From positions 1 to 64,000 of the forward strand of contig NZ_BCNS01000210.1 of assembly GCF_001528745.1 (NCBI RefSeq): 64,000 bases of DNA, written 5' to 3'. The notes beneath the pieces were generated by a model. It saw nothing but the letters and a program-made list of their open reading frames with translations. It ran no database searches and was not told the origin of the DNA. The DNA comes from Marinobacterium profundum (GTDB lineage: Bacteria; Pseudomonadota; Gammaproteobacteria; Pseudomonadales; Balneatricaceae). A program made the position numbers and the translations under genes. Positions 60,212 through 64,000 of the stretch are shown here, piece by piece. Every line of letters starts with the position of its first letter. The first letter of the stretch is position 1.

Positions 60212-60248
60212 AAGGGGCAGCGTGCCAAGCACGCTGCCCCTTTTTTTG
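60212..60248 (+). terminator. Rho-independent terminator after galU
   Basis: A 12-bp perfect stem, GGGGCAGCGTGC (60214-60225) with GCACGCTGCCCC (60229-60240), has a 3-base loop and is followed by seven T residues. Confidence 0.95.
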
Positions 60249-60283
60249 TTTCTTCGCGGATAGCAGGGGAAAATGAAGAAATC

Positions 60284-60356
60284 GTAGGATGGGGGAAACC
60301 GCCATGGCTGCTTGCGCAACCGGCTCGCACCGGGGTTCAGGGCGGTGCACCCCATC
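60284..60356. repeat. GTAGGATGGG palindromic intergenic element
   Basis: GTAGGATGGGGGAAACCGCC at the left and GGGCGGTGCACCCCATC at the right form an imperfect inverted repeat around about 40 bases. A comparable GATGGGT/ACCCATC pair occurs near 39179-39245. Elements with this GTAGGATGGG edge are common as dispersed repeats in proteobacteria; that is from memory. Confidence 0.45.
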
Positions 60357-60378
60357 AAGAGGGCATCAGCCAGCACGC

Positions 60379-60426
60379 ACACCCTGGCACCCTGACACCC
60401 TGACACCCTGACACCCTGACACCCTG
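60379..60426. repeat. Six tandem copies of ACACCCTG
   Basis: Six consecutive 8-base units, five exact and one (60387-60394) with a single change. The array lies downstream of the galU terminator and of the convergent epimerase gene. An 8-mer array of this kind is prone to slippage; no function is evident. Confidence 0.9.
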
Positions 60427-60481
60427 AAGGGTTAGGCGGCGCGCAAGCCTCGCAACAGCCTTTTATTCGGCCTTAATCCCC

Positions 60482-61495
60482 TCAGACCGATGGACCATAA
60501 TAGCTCCGGTACCAGTCGACGAACTTGCCGACACCCTCTTCCAGCCCCACCGCAGGACTAAATCCAGTCTGAAGGTACAACGCTTCAGTTGAAGCCCAGG
60601 TGCGCGCCACATCGCCTGGTTGCATCGGCATGAAATTCTTGCGGGCCTCCATGCCCAGAGCAAGCTCCAGCGTCTGGATAAAATCCAGCAGCCCCACCGG
60701 CTGACCCGCACCTATATTGAAGATGCGATAGGGCGCCGAACTCTGACCGCGACCGCCCCGCTCCGGCGTCCAGCCAGGCTGCGCTGCGGGAATCTGATCC
60801 AGTACCTGCACCACCCCCTCAACAATATCATCGATGTAGGTGAAATCTCGGCTCATATCCCCCTGGTTGTAGACATCAATCACCTCGCCTGCACAGATAG
60901 CCCGGGCGAACTTGATCGGCGCCATATCCGGACGACCCCAGGGACCGTAGACCGTAAAGAAGCGCAACCCGGTGGCGGGAAGACCATAGAGATGGGAATA
61001 GGAATGGGCCAGCAGCTCGCCGGATTTTTTGGTAGCGGCGTACAGCGACACCGGATGATCAACCGCATCCGACTCGACAAAGGGAACCTGGGTATTGAGC
61101 CCGTAGACTGAGCTCGACGAGGCATAAACCAGATGTGCCACCTGCTGCGCCCGACAGCCTTCGAGTACGTTCAGCATCCCCGAAAGGTTGGCATCCACAT
61201 ACGCATGGGGATTTTCCAGCGAATAACGCACCCCGGCCTGGGCGGCAAGGTGAATAACCCGATCAAAACGCTGATCCGCAAAGAGCACCGCCATTGCCGT
61301 CCTATCCGCCAGATCCACACCAACAAAGCGAAAACCTGCCTCTGGCGTCAGGAGCGCAAGACGCGCTTTCTTCAGCGCAGGGTCATAGTAGTCATTCAGA
61401 CTATCCAGCCCCATGACTTCGCAGCCCTCAGACAACAGGCGCTGGGCCACATGAAACCCGATAAAACCTGCAACCCCGGTGATGAGTACCTTCAT
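60482..61495 (-). CDS. NAD-dependent epimerase, UDP-glucuronate 4-epimerase-like
   Basis: A 337-residue short-chain dehydrogenase-fold epimerase. The NAD motif GVAGFIG is at 7-13, the catalytic Tyr152-xxx-Lys156 in YAATK with Ser residues in YASSSSVYG, and LNDYYDPALKKARL and FTVYGPWGRPDMAP are typical of UDP-glucuronate 4-epimerases (CapI/LpsL type), which give UDP-galacturonate. It is convergent with galU; the link to surface polysaccharide is inferred. Confidence 0.88.
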   Translation of the reverse strand: MKVLITGVAGFIGFHVAQRLLSEGCEVMGLDSLNDYYDPALKKARLALLTPEAGFRFVGVDLADRTAMAVLFADQRFDRVIHLAAQAGVRYSLENPHAYVDANLSGMLNVLEGCRAQQVAHLVYASSSSVYGLNTQVPFVESDAVDHPVSLYAATKKSGELLAHSYSHLYGLPATGLRFFTVYGPWGRPDMAPIKFARAICAGEVIDVYNQGDMSRDFTYIDDIVEGVVQVLDQIPAAQPGWTPERGGRGQSSAPYRIFNIGAGQPVGLLDFIQTLELALGMEARKNFMPMQPGDVARTWASTEALYLQTGFSPAVGLEEGVGKFVDWYRSYYGPSV

Positions 61496-61736
61496 CTGCC
61501 AACCCTTGACTCAGCCCATGCGGCAGAAGCGCCCGCGCTCCCGTCCTTGAAGCCGCACTATATCACTAACGCCGCCCTGCCCTTAAGCCCGTTCTCTGGG
61601 ATAACCTCAGCCATAATGACCTGCACGGCAAGCGCGTCGCAAAATGAGGGATGGCTGAGCCTCTATTCATTGCAGAATGTCATCGGGACGGAGCTAATTT
61701 ACTAAAGCGTTGGGCCCGAAGAGGCCCAATGCAGAT

Positions 61737-61770
61737 ACAAAAAAGGCCACTCAGTTGAGTGGCCTTTTTA
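61737..61770. terminator. Bidirectional rho-independent terminator
   Basis: AAAAAGGCCACTCA pairs with TGAGTGGCCTTTTT around a 2-base centre, so the A and T runs form part of the stem. It can end transcripts from either side and is the second terminator met by read-through from aceF. Confidence 0.85.
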
Positions 61771-61874
61771 TTACATGACTCAATTAGATCGAGCCTGCAC
61801 ATCACGGTATTACATCAGTTTGCAGACTTGTCACACCCTCGTCCTGCGCCTTGCACGGCATTAACGCAAGCCGG

Positions 61875-61905
61875 TAAAAAATCAGGACCCCAAACAGGGC
61901 CCTGA
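61875..61905 (-). terminator. Rho-independent terminator after aceF
   Basis: TCAGGACCC (61882-61890) pairs with GGGCCCTGA (61897-61905) around a 6-base loop, with one mismatch. On the minus strand it is followed by six T residues. It lies about 35 bases past the aceF stop. Confidence 0.85.
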
Positions 61906-61939
61906 CGCTAAGGTTTTGGAAGTGGGTCTTTCCAAAGTG

Positions 61940-63910
61940 CTACAGCACCAAGCGACGGATATCGCTCAGCAGACTGTTCAGATAGGTAAGGAAGCGTCCT
62001 GCATCCCCGCCATTAATCGCCCGGTGGTCATAGGACAGACACAGTGGCAGCATCAGGCGTGGCTCAAACTCCTTGCCATTCCAGCGCGGCTCTATGTCGG
62101 CCTTGGATACACCCAAGATGCCAACTTCCGGCGCCGGCACTATTGGCGTAAAGCCAGTACCACCAATGCCACCCAGGCTCGAGATGGTAAAGCAGCAGCC
62201 CTGCATCTCGTTGGGTTTCAGCTTGCGATCCTTGGCCTTGCCAGCCAGTTCGTTTGCTTCACGGGACAGCTCGTAGATGGACTTCTTGTCCGCATCCTTG
62301 ATCACCGGCACCATCAGGCCGTTCGGCGTATCCACCGCCAAACCGACGTTGATGTATTTCTTCAGCACTATGTGCTCGCCATCGGCATGCAGTGAGGCGT
62401 TGAACTTGGGATTCTCCTTCAGCGCCTGAGCCACAGCCTTGATGATGAATGGCAGCGGCGTGAGCTTAACACCCTCTTTCAGCGCTGCATCCTTCATTTC
62501 CTTGCGGAAGGCTTCCAGTTCGGTGATGTCGGACTTGTCGAACTGAGTCACGTGCGGCACATTGAGCCAGCAGCGAGTCATGTTCGCCGCCGTCACCTTG
62601 GCAATCTTGCTCATCTTCTGCAGTTCAATCTCGCCAAACTGGCTGAAGTCGATTGCAGGGACGGCTGGAATACCAGAGCCCGTGGCTACACCCGCATTAG
62701 CAGCAGGCTTCTCAGCCAGCGCCTTGAGCGATACCTTGACGTAGTTCTGCACGTCTTCCTTGACGACACGACCACGACGACCGCTACCCGTCACCAGCGA
62801 CAGATCGACCCCGAACTCGCGGGCCAGGGCACGAACAGCCGGGCCTGCGTGCACGGCACGATTCTTCTGTTCCAGTGCCTGATTAACAGCTGTACCCGCT
62901 GCCTTGACAGGCGCAGCAGGTGCCGGTGCCGCCGCAGGAGCAGCTGCGGGAGCCGGAGCCGGAGCGGCCGCAGCAACAGGTGCCGCCACAGCAGCACTAC
63001 CGGCCACTTCCAGCGTAATGATCAGGTCGCCTTCATTGCAGGTGCCACCAGCACTGATGCTAACGGACTTGACGGTACCACCCTTGGGCGCCGGTACTTC
63101 CATTGAGGCCTTGTCGGTTTCCACTGCGATCAGGCTGTCGCCCTCGGCAATGACATCACCCACCTTGACCAGCACTTCAACCACGTCAACATCGGTCGCA
63201 CCGCTGAGATCCGGTACGCGAACCTCTTCGATACCACCGGCAGCAGCCGGAGCTGCCGGAGCTGCCGCAACAGGTGCAGGGGCTGCTGCGGGCGCAGCAG
63301 CGACCGGAGCCTGAGGTGCCGGTGCTGCACTGCCTGCAACTTCCAGCGTCAGGATCAGATCACCTTCATTACAGGTGCCGCCGGCGACAATTTTTACTTC
63401 CTTGACCGTGCCACCCATCGGGGCCGGCACTTCCATCGACGCCTTGTCGGTTTCGACCGCGATCAGGCTGTCGCCCTCGGCAATCACATCACCGGCCTTG
63501 ACCAGCACTTCAACCACATCGACATCAGAGGCACCACTGAGATCCGGTACCCTGACTTCTTCAATGCTTGCCGCTGCCGGAGCAGCGGCAGGTGCCGCCG
63601 CGGGAGCTGGAGCAGGTGCTGCTGCAGCAGGAGCCGGAGCTGCTGTTGCGGGAGCTTCGGGGGCCGCTGCCGCGCCAGTTTCCAGAATCAGAATCTGGTC
63701 ACCTTCGTTGCAGGTACCGCCTTCCTTGATAATCACTTCCTTGACTGTACCACCATGGGTAGATGGTACTTCCATCGAGGCCTTGTCGGTCTCAACGGCA
63801 ATCAGGCTGTCGCCCTCGGCGATAACATCGCCCGCCTTGACCAGTACCTCAACGACATCGACATCCGAGGCGCCACTGAGGTCTGGAACGCTAATTGTGA
63901 TTGTGCTCAC
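61940..63910 (-). CDS. aceF: Pyruvate dehydrogenase E2, dihydrolipoyllysine acetyltransferase
   Basis: A 656-residue core subunit that transfers acetyl groups from lipoate to CoA. Three lipoyl domains carry their lipoylation lysines at 43, 156 and 267, each in ETDKASMEVP, separated by Ala/Pro linkers. A peripheral-subunit-binding domain (PAVRALAREFGVDLSLV) and the catalytic domain with active-site His629 in DHRAINGGDAGRF follow. The start is GTG with GAGGA six bases upstream. It lies just downstream of aceE, whose end is at the window edge. Confidence 0.96.
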   Translation of the reverse strand: MSTITISVPDLSGASDVDVVEVLVKAGDVIAEGDSLIAVETDKASMEVPSTHGGTVKEVIIKEGGTCNEGDQILILETGAAAAPEAPATAAPAPAAAAPAPAPAAAPAAAPAAASIEEVRVPDLSGASDVDVVEVLVKAGDVIAEGDSLIAVETDKASMEVPAPMGGTVKEVKIVAGGTCNEGDLILTLEVAGSAAPAPQAPVAAAPAAAPAPVAAAPAAPAAAGGIEEVRVPDLSGATDVDVVEVLVKVGDVIAEGDSLIAVETDKASMEVPAPKGGTVKSVSISAGGTCNEGDLIITLEVAGSAAVAAPVAAAAPAPAPAAAPAAAPAPAAPVKAAGTAVNQALEQKNRAVHAGPAVRALAREFGVDLSLVTGSGRRGRVVKEDVQNYVKVSLKALAEKPAANAGVATGSGIPAVPAIDFSQFGEIELQKMSKIAKVTAANMTRCWLNVPHVTQFDKSDITELEAFRKEMKDAALKEGVKLTPLPFIIKAVAQALKENPKFNASLHADGEHIVLKKYINVGLAVDTPNGLMVPVIKDADKKSIYELSREANELAGKAKDRKLKPNEMQGCCFTISSLGGIGGTGFTPIVPAPEVGILGVSKADIEPRWNGKEFEPRLMLPLCLSYDHRAINGGDAGRFLTYLNSLLSDIRRLVL

Positions 63911-63958
63911 GATAATGTCCTCTACTAATTCTCAACCGTTACGAAGTTCACAGGAGCC

Positions 63959-64000
63959 TTAAACGGTCCAGGGCGCCGGTTTTTCCGGGTTCAGATTGAA
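63959..64000 (-). CDS. aceE: C-terminal end of a gene upstream of aceF, probably aceE (partial)
   Basis: Only the last 13 codons and stop are in the window, reading FNLNPEKPAPWTV. The identification as pyruvate dehydrogenase E1 rests on position, 48 bases upstream of aceF on the same strand, and on a general likeness to AceE C-termini, which often have a DPEKxxP pattern. The rest of the gene lies beyond the right edge. Confidence 0.6.
   Translation of the reverse strand, partial: FNLNPEKPAPWTV

Larger units (their letters stand above)
61496..61939. other. Intergenic region with three hairpins downstream of aceF
   Basis: About 444 bases upstream of the epimerase and downstream of aceF. No supported gene. 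Three perfect or near-perfect stems follow one another: 61707-61716/61723-61732, 61739-61752/61755-61768 and 61882-61890/61897-61905. The last two have terminator features and are listed separately. The 61500-61690 part, which should hold the epimerase promoter, shows no clear consensus. Confidence 0.55.

Noticed and set aside
62904-63962. Ala/Ser/Thr-rich plus-strand frames
   Set aside because: Antisense to the lipoyl domains and Ala/Pro linkers of aceF; their low-complexity repeats only mirror the aceF repeats.

Overview
The window looks like chromosome of a Gram-negative gammaproteobacterium, most like the Pseudomonas/Oceanospirillales (Marinobacterium-like) side of the class. The reasons are gene order (ampDE, nadC, pilABCD, coaE, yacG; the complete mraZ-to-secA dcw cluster followed by argJ and a Nudix/ThiE gene; rsmI-lpoA-yraN-diaA-dolP; sspAB-petABC-rpsI-rplM-zapE), a class A RNase P RNA, and MurE and LpxC of the Gram-negative type. 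Genus is inference. No rRNA, phage, insertion sequence or CRISPR array was seen.

Layout. 1-1.3 kb: an imperfect hairpin element and an orphan FbpC-like ABC ATPase behind a possible Fur box. 1.3-3.9 kb: ampE and ampD, divergent from nadC across a hairpin-rich gap. 4-10.4 kb: an unknown anchored protein, pilA, then pilB-pilC-pilD-coaE-yacG. 10.4-34.2 kb: one long minus-strand block which, read in its own direction, runs mraZ, rsmH, ftsL, ftsI, murE, murF, mraY, murD, ftsW, murG, murC, ddlB, ftsQ, ftsA, ftsZ, lpxC, secA, argJ, mutT/thiE-like. It is led by a promoter and four GTGGG boxes at 10-bp pitch, the MraZ operator. 34.3-39 kb: rnpB, rsmI, and the divergent lpoA-yraN-diaA-dolP set. 39.5-47.6 kb: sspB, sspA, petABC, rplM-rpsI, zapE and a HerA-like ATPase. 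48.2-48.5 kb: two tandem tRNA-Pro(CGG) genes behind a consensus promoter.

49.2-58.5 kb holds the most unusual content: a five-gene, tightly spaced operon encoding a circularly permuted ATP-grasp ligase, an alpha-E protein, a 1121-residue transglutaminase-DUF2126 fusion, a second ATP-grasp fused to its own alpha-E domain, and a second transglutaminase-like protein. This matches the gene set predicted by Iyer and co-workers (2009) as a peptide-synthesis or peptide-tagging system, but the Ntn-hydrolase (Anbu) usually listed with it is not in this window. It is followed by efpL (an EF-P paralogue), galU, a UDP-glucuronate epimerase-like gene, and the pyruvate dehydrogenase E2 gene aceF with three lipoyl domains; the last codons of aceE lie at the right edge.

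A second original observation is between murG and murC: a 75-bp segment repeated at exactly 120 bp, itself built of four copies of a 28-bp unit. It creates three micro-ORFs whose peptides resemble the first residues of MurC, with the first one overlapping the murG stop codon.
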